A stretch of 64,000 nucleotides of DNA, taken from assembly GCF_035582795.1 (NCBI RefSeq), contig NC_134365.1, positions 76,923,635 to 76,987,634 of the forward strand, read 5' to 3'. Of this stretch, positions 32,492-43,100 are shown piece by piece; the stretch's first letter is position 1; every line of letters begins with the position of its first letter. The notes below the pieces were generated by a model. That model was not told the origin of the DNA. It made no database searches and saw nothing but the letters and a program-made list of their open reading frames with translations. Position numbers and translations under genes: made by a program. Source of the DNA: Mycteria americana. Taxonomy: Eukaryota; Chordata; Aves; Ciconiiformes; Ciconiidae.

Positions 32492-35400
32492 ATCTCGCTG
32501 CCTCCTACTCCTCCCACCACCTCTCTCCAGATTATTTGATAGCGTGGAAGTTACTGTTCTCTGGGGAAATGGGGCATGTAGGCTTGAACCTTCTCATGCT
32601 GAGGAGGGAAATAAACCCAGGTTTCTCATTTCCCAATCAAGTCAGAGCTCTGCTAGGAACAGTTTGTTTCTGATTTGAACTGACCCTTGATGCCACATCT
32701 TGTTTCTGTACCAGCTGCTTTAATCTGTTTCTAGTGAGCCACCATCTGCTGCTGCTTCTCTCTCCTCTAGGAATCAGTGCTCTCTATATGTGCTGTCCCC
32801 GGGCAGCCCACCTTCCATTGGTAGCGGTTCCTTCCCCTCCAGGTGTCTCTGCCCATCCTCCTCCATCCAAAGACAAAAATCTCTGCCCTTGCCTCTACAT
32901 TTCCTGCCCACGAAACTAAATGATGTTGAGAGGGCAGCTCATCAGCAGAGTAAGTGCTGTGACCTTGAAGCTGTTGTGTAAAAGTGTAACCACAGCCCCT
33001 GCTCCACTTTTTGAAAAACAGATGGTAGCTACAGAGAGCAAGTGTTACATACACACCGAGTCTACATAACACCTTGTTTCCTTCCAGGGATTTAGGCAGA
33101 ATCTGCCCCTCAGTGTGGATGTATGGGCTGGAATATAAAGGTAATGGAGCTTCAACGGGAAGCAGGTGCCAAGATGCTCTCTGGGGCCATGTCCATGCAC
33201 GTGCGGCCATCCACAAACCTTTGAGACTCGAAATGGGAGCAGTGATTTGAACATACATCTCTCTAGTGTTAGAACCTACTCAAAAACTGGAATAGCTCTG
33301 CTAGTCTTAGACGCTTAATTTCCCTACAAAGTCTACTTCTGACTTCAATGTAGCTATTTCATAATAAATGATCAGATAAGAACTCCAGTGACTTTTTGAT
33401 CATGACAGAGTGAATCACTGGTAAACTGGACACACATCCCAAGATTTTCAGTCCAGCAGGCTGCCTTTGAGGTCTTATCCAGCTCCCACGGACGTCAGCA
33501 AAAGATCCCTATCTAAAGCCCAAAGAAAGCAGTGAATAAGTATGGTCTCAAAAGCAAGCTGTTTGCTGATGCCATGCTTTTATGTTTGTTACAAATGAGA
33601 CAAAAAGATTTTACTATCTATAGAATTCAATTGGTTGAAATGCAGTACATGAAGAGGATGTCTTGTGGCTTCAAATACAAAGCTGACAAACTTGCAGCGT
33701 ACTTCTACTATTAAGGAAGAAAATATTACCAATTTTATTTGATAAAATTAAACTAATGCCTCAAGGGAACTTTGCAAAATATACAATTTATTTAAATGCA
33801 TTTTTCTGAAATAGCATAGTGCATCCTTGTGGGATTTGACCCAAACGAGGCCTCAGCATGGATTTCGCATTTTCTAGGAAGCAGACAGATCAGCATGACT
33901 TCCTGATCTGTGAAGTTCCCAGGCAATGAACAATGAACGTGTTGCGTTCAGTCAGCACAGTTCTGCTGAGTGATGTTAGACATACTTATGGGCCCACTTC
34001 GTGCAACAGTCGGGTGGTTTCTCTTTTCAGTTAATTCTGCCTTGACTTAGTGGCACAGGTTTAAGGTGGTTTACATTTCTGTATCTTTGCATTGTTCCTA
34101 TACCAGATGTTTGATATGAGGCTGTTAACACCTGAAAAGATCAGGAATCTGTACTGTGGGTGACAAGTCTGCTTTAATCAAGGAGGTGACTTTCAGACGG
34201 TGATGTAATGCATTGTCAGGACCTTTGCAGGCAAGATGGATGAGATGATTGCAGCTTGGAGGCCCACAGACTGGCTGTGTGCAAACCCAAGAAAAGGTGT
34301 TCTGTCCTTGGAGATATGCTGCCCTCACAGCTGGTTGTGTTCTCTTTTAGCCACAACAGAAAAGGCACTGGGTGGCATCTCACTGATCCTAGAAAGGTAG
34401 GACTCGGCTTGGGGGCTGCTGCTTGGGCACCATGGGCACATTTCAACTGCTTTTCATTTCAACAGGCCTGCTAAGCAGCTTTATTTATCCTCATGTAGAA
34501 ATTTGTAACAGCAATACTGTTTTTCAGAGACATTAGACATTAGGTTCTTGTTAGGCATTCAGGAAATACCTGTTTCTGCCAGGAATGAAAAGGCTATTTA
34601 GAGACTGAAGATTATTTTGTTTTTAAATCAAAAGTGGCACCATCAAATTGAGAGACTTTTAAGTAAGAGATTTACAAGCAAGTGAATTAATTTGTGGGCA
34701 CAAACCTCACCAGCCAGGACTCCAAAATAAGGTAGGCACTTTGGAAAATGCTAATCTTTTTTACTTAACTTTGTTAGAAAACCACAAAGTAAATTGATCA
34801 TCCTACTGCCTCCAATACTAAGATTAGAGAGGGAGAGCAAGTAGGATTTGGAAGCTCTTCTCAAGTTAAACTTGTTTCTTCATGCAAGGAATTTGTCCGT
34901 GATTCACAGATCTTTAAGGCCAGACTATATCACTATCACAATCCGGTCTGACATACTGCATAACATAATCCATGCAACTTCACTCACTGTACCATGCCAG
35001 CGTAGCACAGCCTGTTGCTGGTAAAGGCTGAATTCTTTTGTGCTGTTTTTTTGCTGCTTTGAAGGGCTTTCACACCAATTATTGAGTGGAAATAACTTTA
35101 AAGAGCTTGTTTTTATTATTGGCTGATTACAGTAAGATTATGCTATTTAAATAATTTTTGAAGCAAAAGGTGCTCTGATTTGGGGAAGAACTTTTGCTTT
35201 AAAATGATAGCAGATTTTACTAATGCATAGGCACAGAATTTATAGCAAAGTAAAAAAACTGCTTCTGGTGCCCTTAAAAGTAATCCAATGACCTTCAAGC
35301 ACAAACCACAGACTAAAAAATTTTTTTTGCAATTGTATTAATTCTTTTAATTAGCTAGCCTCTTCACATGTACTCTATAAAACGTACTTGATTCAGGACA

Positions 35401-38400
35401 CAGGTATTGTTCTTTACATTACTTTGAGCCATGTAATACCATGGTCTGAGGGGAAACCATAAACACTTGTGTTCTGGAAGAAAAGTCTGTGAAAAATCCG
35501 TATTTGTATTTACAGGTATGCTGCATAACTTCAGTTTACTGCTATTAAGTTTCAGTAGAAATAAGTTAGCTAGCTTGCCCTAAGCAGTCACCTAAGTATG
35601 TTTTTATGTGAAGCAATATAAGCCACTCTAATAACACAGTCAACCTCTCAGTATTCCCTCAGGGGAGGAGAGTGCTTTTTTCCAGTCACTCTCAGTTTCT
35701 GAAATAGGTCTCTTAATTAAGAGTGGTGTGCATGGAGCTAGCTTGGCCCCAGCAAATACGCAAAGAAATTTGCATCCTCTTCAGAATGGTTTCTCAGAGA
35801 AATGCTGATGGGATGCTCTTCATGTCCTGTGTAACAGGTAAGACATGCTATACTTCAGATGTCGTTAATCATTTACAGAAAAGAAAAAGGAGTAATAATA
35901 CAGACACCTTTCTTCAACTGCCCAGTCTCAGGCTATTATTTAACTGCTCTGAGGTTTGATTGTTATTTTTACTCCTTTAGCAAGTTGTTGTATAAGCTGT
36001 TCGGAAAAAAGAGGCTATCCATTGCTTATATAAAGCATTCTGCTCTCTATTTTATAGCTAAAAGCTACTCAAGAGAAAGTGCTCACCTAAAAACGGGGCA
36101 AAAATATCAAGTGTGGCCTACTCAAAATCAGTGCCTTACATAAACTGGGATCCTCTCTGCTCAAGGCTAACTATATGGTATAATCACCAGTTACTGTCAT
36201 ATATGAAATGTATTAAATGTTCAACAAAGAGACCAATCATCACCTTTGAATAAAAAACAAGTATAATAAATGATGTTTAAAATCTGTGTAAATGAATTGG
36301 CAGTGCATTATGTTTATAAGAGCTCTGTAAGTGCCAGGAGATGTGACACTGAGCATGGATAAGAAATACACAGAAGAAAACATAACAGGTAGAAATATTG
36401 CTAGGGATTGATATGATTTTCTGGCCTAGACATATCGTAAAGTGCCAAAAAAATTCTTCATTCATTGAATTACAAGTACTTCTATTGTTGCACTAAAAAA
36501 TATTAAATAAAATGTGAATAATGTACATTAGCTCTGTTTCTAGTGAGTCAGTTTTAAAAAAACCTGAACTATTGCATTTTGAATGTCCTCATTGAATGTT
36601 CCCATATGGAGAGAGTTTGTATTTAATAGCTGTTAAGCTATTAAGTTTGTTAAAACAGTTTTCTGGAACTATTTAAATCTTTAACTCACTGAGCTTTGTA
36701 ACAACGGCCATCTTCAACTTTCTGTGGTTACTGAGTCTGAAACATTTTCAGTCAATGTGGCTGACTCACTCTTCTGAAATCTCCTTAACATTTGGGTGTC
36801 CACTGATGATGCAAATCTGGAGGAGGGAGCTCCTAGCTTCAAAACTGGGGCAAAAGAGTATTTTAGCAGGGCCAAACATGACATTTAAGCTTCCTATGAA
36901 TAAATTTTTGGAAATTTTTTTCAATATCAGTTGTAGTATAGGAATAAAACAAATGTGCATTAATTACAATTATTTTCTCAAAGATGGCAACACTAACTCC
37001 TGGGTTTTAGCTCTTCCTACTGCTTTTTATGTCCTTTAGGGCAGAAGTGATTTGTAACTGCTTTTCTCCAATACAAATTCTCTAAGACCAACTGAACCCA
37101 GTATAGTGGAATTTATCTATCACTGCAATAGTAACTGTGGGATTACATATAACTTAAATGTCTGAGATTAAAAGTTGGATTTCCAAGGGAAAAAGAGTAC
37201 CTTATGAAAAAGCGTGCAGTGAGAAAGTCATAGTAGCACAATTGCATTTGTTCAACAACATCCCCAGCTGGAACCCACGATTCCCTGGCCAAGTGAGCAT
37301 GTTCTGTTAGAGCTATTCACCCACTCTGCCCTTCCACATGCCTAGTCTAACCCTTGGGCTTAGCTATGGGCAAGATGCTGAGCTGCCCACTCCCGTACAG
37401 ACGGGGGTCGAATGTGAAATGTGTTGGGAGCTTCTAAGTATAAAAGATGGCACAAATGGCATTCAGGACTGCATCTGAGTAATCGTTCTCAAGATCATAG
37501 TTTGGAGTTTAGCCAACTAAATTCTGCCTAAATCTCAGAAAGCTATGGATGAAACACATCTTTGTTTTCTGGGTTTTTTCCCAGCTCTATCATTGACTAG
37601 GGAAGTTACTAATCTTCCACCACGTTACATTAAATTCATAGGTGTTCAAATGGATTTTGCCCCTGTAATTTTGTGAGGATTTACTTTCTCAAGTTTTTTA
37701 AAGTGTTTTAGCAGACATACATGTTTATACATAATGAAAATAAAGACAATACTGAACTGCTGTCTTAGATGGGATGATGGAAACAGAGAAGCAAAGATTT
37801 GATGACACTTCTGTTTCAAGGCATTAGCTTTCCCAAGATAAAATATTAACTTTCCTACCCAGAGAAAAAAGACACAGAAACAGCTGTTTTACACATATGA
37901 GGTTTCTGTCCGGGTATATCACGCTATAGTAAGAATCCTTAGTAGGACTTCAAAATTTCCTTAATTTTGAAGGGGGGGAAAAAAAAAGCTTTCTTTTTTT
38001 TAAGATAGTCAACAGTAAACAGTCTCTTGTAATTTTATAAATAACCATAATCACTGTAGTTTTACCACCAGTGGTGAGGTGCTTATAAACATTACTACAA
38101 GAGTCCCTCTGCACTCCTTCTACAGCTCCAGACTCATTGTTCAGTTGCATGTGACTATCCTCTTGAAGAAAACAGCCTTTCAGAAAACTATCTTTCAAGC
38201 AATTTATCTCTGCAAGAGCAATTTTATAACCCGTAGGTTTGTCTTAACCCTTTGCATGCTTGCAGCTTCCTTGGACCTGGACAGGTAACTGGCATTCAGA
38301 CACATACACTTCCCCTCAGCGTTATGTAGTCAATGATGAAAATACTTATGTAAATAGTGTTCTTACTTTTATTACAACCACATAGATCTTTTTTGTGTAT

Positions 38401-39309
38401 TTAGTCACACTTCCTTTTTCACTTTTAGCACAGGATTTTTTTTTAATCTTAAGAGTAATTTTATTATGCCTCCAGACCCGAAAAAACAATCACTTGTCTG
38501 CAGCTCAGAGATACAAATTTTAACGACTTAGATATTAACCACTAGAACAGACAACAAAAGAATGTAATATACTTTGCAAAGTATTACACCTACTTTTGTT
38601 AGTTCCAAAGGAACCCCCATTACTAATAACAGACAGAAGCTCTGAAAGCCCACTGAACAGTACACCTGCAGAAGTAGCTTCCTTCACACAAGTCACCGAT
38701 CATCTGGATCCAGCCTTACTGGTGAGTGATACCAGCTGCACTGTACATGCAAGTTCCCTCATACCTGAGTCCAACAGGTAGAAGCAGGAACACGCGCAGC
38801 CCATGAAGATGGCACAGGTAAGGATGTGTGAGTCCTAGGCAATAGCCTATTCTGCCACACCTTCAACTGGAACTGAGCAAGCACAGGCTATGTCAATATT
38901 AACAAGCAGGGCAGCACAGTAAGAGCGGTTCTGTCAAGTGGAACAGGCGTTGCTGAGGTCCCAATGCCCACACTGTACCTGTTGTAGAGGTTTCATTTCA
39001 GACTAGCTCTAGTGGGGTCTTTTGGAGGGAATACCCGTTAACAGCCAGAGCACATTAACCTCTTAGAAGTGCATCTTGAGGTCTCCATGCAAAAGGAATG
39101 CACTTTGCAAGCACCCAGACTACTCCAGGATGTGAACCAAAGCACAGTGAGGATGATGGGCAGATTTACTTCAAAGTGCACTTCTGGTATTAGCAAAAAA
39201 CATAGCTACAGCCTCAATCTAGTGTAATTCAGGTCTACCAACACAATTTAATATACTGCTAAGTTAACCCTATTTTTATGCTACTTTTTACTGCTACGTG
39301 TGACTGTTC

Positions 39310-39390
39310 TCTGCCCTGCTCTGACCACACGCTGGACCAAATGACCCAGAGGCCTCTCCCAACCAAAATTATTCCAAGATCCTAATTCTT
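39310..39390 (+). mobile_element. CR1 LINE 3'-end fragment
   Basis: The segment tggaccaaatgacccagagg, then cctctcccaaccaaaattattcc, is a diverged form of the typical avian CR1 3' end (GGACyAGATGACC...CCTTCCAACC...ATTCTATGATTCT). The sense strand is plus. It ends about 0.2 kb before the GC content rises into the BMAL2 CpG island. Confidence 0.65.
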
Positions 39391-39795
39391 CCTCAGACAA
39401 GGTGTCCTCTGTACAGCACCCTGAAAATGTAACAGGTACGCAGGCCAAGGCAAAGCAATTTTGGCACTTTCCCCCATACTGCGAAGTTCAGAAGTGGCCC
39501 ACGCCTACCCTGGCTCTCCAATATGCCAGAAGGGAGCAGGGGCGCTTCCATCATATATTCAAGACGGCTGGTGTGGCGTCGCCTGTCCAACTGCCACGAC
39601 TACCCTCCCTCGCGGGTCTCAGAGCTCTAGATGAGGACCGCGCGGGTGGCACCAGCCCTCACCCGCTTTTCACGTCCAGCCCTCCCCAGCCTGGGGATGA
39701 GGGAAGGGCGCCAGCCTGGGGCGCGGCACTGCGGGAAGCGCTGAGGTACGGCCAGCCCTGACCGGCAGCCGTTGGACACCCGCCGCTCCCCGAAA

Positions 39796-39805
39796 TCTCG
39801 CGAGA
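39796..39805 (+). promoter_or_regulatory. TCTCGCGAGA palindromic promoter element (BANP-type motif)
   Basis: A perfect copy of the 10-bp palindrome known in CpG-island promoters as the BANP (and formerly Kaiso/ZBTB33) recognition element. Such elements activate when unmethylated. It lies 248 bp upstream of the BMAL2 start codon. Confidence 0.75.
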
Positions 39806-39810
39806 AGTGT

Positions 39811-39846
39811 CCCGCCGGGCCGGGCCGGGCCGGGCCGGGCCGGCCC
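39811..39846 (+). repeat. GGGCC pentanucleotide repeat
   Basis: About five tandem GGGCC/CCGGG units directly between the TCTCGCGAGA element and the G-run. Length variation between individuals is likely for such a repeat. Confidence 0.85.
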
Positions 39847-39867
39847 GGGCGGGGCGGGGGCGGGGGG
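39847..39867 (+). other. Potential G-quadruplex (four G-runs with one-base loops)
   Basis: GGG-C-GGGG-C-GGGGG-C-GGGGGG fits the strict G-quadruplex pattern, with single C loops, on the coding strand. It also forms overlapping GC boxes for Sp1/KLF factors. It ends immediately before the ATG of an upstream ORF. Confidence 0.8.
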
Positions 39868-39945
39868 ATGGCGGCGGCGGAGGCGGAGGCGGAGGCGCTG
39901 CTGAGGCGGCGCCAGGGAGGGGGGAGGCTGGCAGGGCGCCTGTGA
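39868..39945 (+). other. Upstream ORF, 25 codons, in the BMAL2 5' leader (if transcribed)
   Basis: The ATG has G at -3 and G at +4. It reads MAAAEAEAEALLRRRQGG and stops at TGA 39943-39945, before the main start at 40053. It is out of frame with the main protein. It counts only if transcription starts upstream of 39868. Confidence 0.5.
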
Positions 39946-40002
39946 GTCCTGCCCCAGGCCGGCAGGACGGGCTGTTTCTTCTCACCTTAGTTCACCTCCT
40001 GC

Positions 40003-40113
40003 ATGCTGCCGGTGCCGGGGGCGCTGTGGGAGCGGAGCACAGGCCGCCCGCCATGGCCGAGGCAGGAGCGGGAAGCGCCGAGGGGGCCGAGGAGGAGCGG
40101 CGGGCCACGGAAG
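40003..40113 (+). other. Overlapping upstream ORF (continues into exon 2)
   Basis: The ATG at 40003 (weak context, T at -3 and C at +4) opens a frame that runs through the main start codon in another frame. It crosses the exon 1/exon 2 junction and stops at TAG four codons into exon 2, giving 41 codons. Confidence 0.45.
40053..40113 (+). CDS. BMAL2: BMAL2 coding exon 1 (codons 1-20 and first base of 21)
   Basis: The ATG at 40053 lies in a near-perfect Kozak context (CCGCCATGG) and begins [20 protein letters not shown]. The donor is gtgggg at 40114, leaving in phase 1, which joins exactly to exon 2 (GAT, Asp21). The frame stays open upstream of the ATG to at least 39807 but has no in-frame ATG there. 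The exon lies inside the CpG island. Confidence 0.9.
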
Positions 40114-43100
40114 GTGGGGGCTGGGGAGGGGGCTGTTTAGGGCGCAGCCGTTGGCGGGCAGCGGCTGAGTGCCCCCCGCCCCGCTGTAATGGCTGTGGGT
40201 GGTGCGTTGCACTCTGTGTGTGGGGCGATCGTGGGTGCGGGTGGGGTGGGGTGTGTCTGTCTGTCTGTCTGCCTGCCTGCCTGCCTGCCTGCCTCCCTCC
40301 CTCCGTGATGTGGCACGAGCGAGCCCTGCGTGACTTGTTGTGAGGTTGGTGCCCGCGGTACAGGGGCAGGTACAGGGGTGCGTGTTGCCTCCAGGCTGTG
40401 CGCGGCCGTCCGTGGGGTATAGCCTTTCTGTGAGGGCACTTCGGTCTAGTCGTGTTCCCGATATCACTCTGTGGTGGTGTTTTTGTTTTTTTTTTTTTTA
40501 ATTCACGCTGTTGTCTGCACGCACGCTGGCCCAAAGTATGACCTGGACGCTGCTAACTCCTTCCTCCCATTGAAGTTCAGTAAAGGTACACAGCGGTGGA
40601 CGCAATGGCGGTATATTGTGCGCTTACAGAGAAATCCCGAGTATAACGTTCACTGTCTGCTTCTGTTTATTGCTGCTATAGATGTGTCATCATACTGATG
40701 TGATGTGGACTAAAAATGTTTTTGTTTTTTTAACTTACTATGTACTTTACTGTTTCTGATATACACTTAGCCGTTTTACATGTTCCTAATACGCTAGTAT
40801 GATTTTTTTGTAGGTAAACATAATTTAGTATTTTAGGTATAGTGATTTTGGCCTTTGTGTGTGTGTGTGTGTGTGCGTGCCCATGCTTGTATGGTGACCA
40901 AGGTTTGATGTTCCTTCCTTGTTCTTAATCATAAGTTTCTGGTACTAAAACAAGGCTAGTTGTAAACCACCAGCAGCTGTTCGTGCTCCTTCTGCTTTGA
41001 AATGAGTATGTTGCTTCCCCTCTCCGATGGAGAAAGAAGTGTTTTGCACGCGGTTTTGAAAAACAGAAGTGAGCAAATCTTTCCTAAGTCATCATTGCAG
41101 TTCTGTTTAGTTAGCACCAATTCTTCTAGGTTTAGTAGTTGTTGTTTTCTAAACGTCTGTTGGGTTATGTGTATTTTAATGTATATGGGGATCCTGGTTG
41201 TCTAGAATAATTGGCATTTTTCTATCTCTGTTGCTTGATTGTTTAAATACTGGTATAATTTTGTAGCAAGTAGTCTAGTGTTTGAAAACAAAGTGGGGTT
41301 TTGATGGGGTTTTTTTTTTTAGAGTTTTTGCAGTCTGTTAAATTGCACTTAAAACAAGGATTTATTGTTTCTATATCACGCACATACTGTAAGGAAAGGA
41401 AATAATCGAAATAAAAAAACACCCAAATGTGCGGACATTTCCATTTACAAATAGATTTGGGAAAGCAATGAACCATAGGCTTCATGTTTTCATGTGAAAA
41501 AAAAAAAGCCCTCCCTTGTTTCTTTTGGTACCCATGTTTATACCTATTTGTCTAATGGATTTTGAAGATACAGGGTTTTTTCTTTCTTTTTTTTTTTTTT
41601 TTTTTTAAGATATAAGTATCTTAATTTTTGTGGAATAGGTCCACACTAAGGTTAGCTGCGTAATAGGTTTTTTTTTTTTTCCCTTGAGTGTAGATGCTAT
41701 TGTTGGTATAATTCCACATTATGAAAAACAAACTCTAAACTGTACAGTTCACATCAACTAAGAATCAAATTCATTGTAAGAAGAAATAATTTGGTGGATG
41801 ATTGTGGGAAGTGAATCACTGTGAATACTCTGTTGAAAATTCCCTGTTTGGACTCCAGGGCCAGCTAAAACCATGGAAGTTCTGCAGCTGACTTGATGGG
41901 AATCAGCATTTTACAATAATATGAATCAAAAACTTACAAGAAAACAGCTAGCCTCCATTCCTTTAGCAGTATATGATTGGAGAGGGTTTTGGTTTTTTTT
42001 TTTTTTCAGTGATGAACTATGATACACATGACACTCAATTTCTGTCAGTGACCTGGTTTGAGTCTGAAAGTGACTGGCAAAGCAGGGTGGCCTTTCAAGG
42101 GCTTGTGTAGTATCTTTTCATTAGCTAGCCACAGTCATACTTTTAATACACTAGTAAGTTTGGCCAAATATTTGGTGTTTGAAATCTATTAAGTAAATGT
42201 ATTATTTAATTGTTGTGATTCTTGACTACTTCTATTCTGAGTGGTGAAAATAAGTAAAAATAGATGCAGAAAGTAATCAGTTGCCTATGTTAATGTTTGA
42301 TTTAAATTTCTATAATTCCAGATATTAGAATTTTTCCTTTCATAATTTTGTGACATTAAAAACAAATCAAATGTTCTTAAGTTAGCCTATAAGAGTTTAT
42401 CCTCTGTATAGTGTTGTTCATAAGATGGTTTCATTACTGAAGTCTCTGTATCTTGCTCCTGCATTACACATGCTTATAAAATTTTGGGGAAAAAGAAACT
42501 GTTTCAGACGGTACATTTCTACGGTTTTCACAACTTAACTCCAATGAAAATTGTTGCCCCAACTTTCAATGAGAGATACTGTGGGCTATGATCTGGATGC
42601 CAGACTTGCTGTAACTAGTCTGAAGATGCTTTTCACAGCCTATTTTAAAGTTCTAAAATAAATAAAAAGAATATTTACTACAACTCTCACCCCTGTTAGA
42701 AAATATGGTTCTTTGTTTTATAGGTGTTCAGATCTGTAGGACCTGTAAAGTGATGCATATCACAGCACCCATAACTTTCTTCCTCATACAGTATTGTATG
42801 TATGTAGGCTATAGGTATAGTTTTCTCATTCTCTAATGAAAATCTGCAGGAAAATTCATTAAAATAATTTTAGAAAAATAACTCCATAGAAGAATAAAGC
42901 AATTTACATGACATAGTTATTTGAAATTATTTGACTCAATAGCTGTACTCTGTGTGTGCTGCATGGGTAGATAGATGTGTCTGTAATTGCTTAGGTAATC
43001 AGAGACACATCTTAAAAAAAGTTAGCATGTCAATTGTGAGAAAAACTTAGGAATCCAACTTGATGTCTTGAGTAGTACCTCAGTTTAGAAAATTTAGGTT

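Larger units (their letters stand above)
31011..39309. other. Intergenic region between STK38L and BMAL2
   Basis: No spliced gene, RNA gene or large conserved frame is recognised. It contains the 67-bp tandem duplication at about 32368-32491 and scattered short open frames, the largest being 163 codons on the minus strand at 32767-33258, with no recognisable domain. If the AATAAA at 31885 is used, the first 0.9 kb belongs to the STK38L 3' UTR. Confidence 0.7.
39590..40450 (+). promoter_or_regulatory. BMAL2: BMAL2 CpG-island promoter region
   Basis: GC content and CpG density rise sharply compared with all other parts of the window. No TATA box is seen. The island holds a TCTCGCGAGA palindrome, GGGCC pentamers, several GC boxes (GGGGCGGGG) and a YY1-like ATGGCGGC at 39868. 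It surrounds the first coding exon. I saw no CACGTG E-box between 39400 and 40120. The exact transcription start is not visible; it is probably between about 39800 and 39990. Confidence 0.85.

Noticed and set aside
32767..33258. 163-codon open frame on the minus strand in the spacer
   Set aside because: No recognisable domain, no splice context and no poly(A) or promoter features. Overlapping frames on both strands look like chance.
39942..39990. Possible 49-nt intron (GTGAGT ... CTCACCTTAG) in the BMAL2 leader
   Set aside because: Both signals look good, but 49 nt is shorter than usual vertebrate introns, and removing it creates no better frame. It would alter only the leader.
39807..40343. 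178-codon open frame through the BMAL2 CpG island, in frame with the BMAL2 start
   Set aside because: It begins at GTG, not ATG, and runs into intron 1 past the real donor at 40114. GC-rich DNA rarely has stops. Only codons from 40053 to 40113 are accepted as coding.
39982..40534. Minus-strand frames of 100-180 codons opposite BMAL2 exon 1
   Set aside because: They are low-complexity Pro/Arg/Gly products of the CpG island and the tetranucleotide repeat. There is no evidence for a divergent gene.
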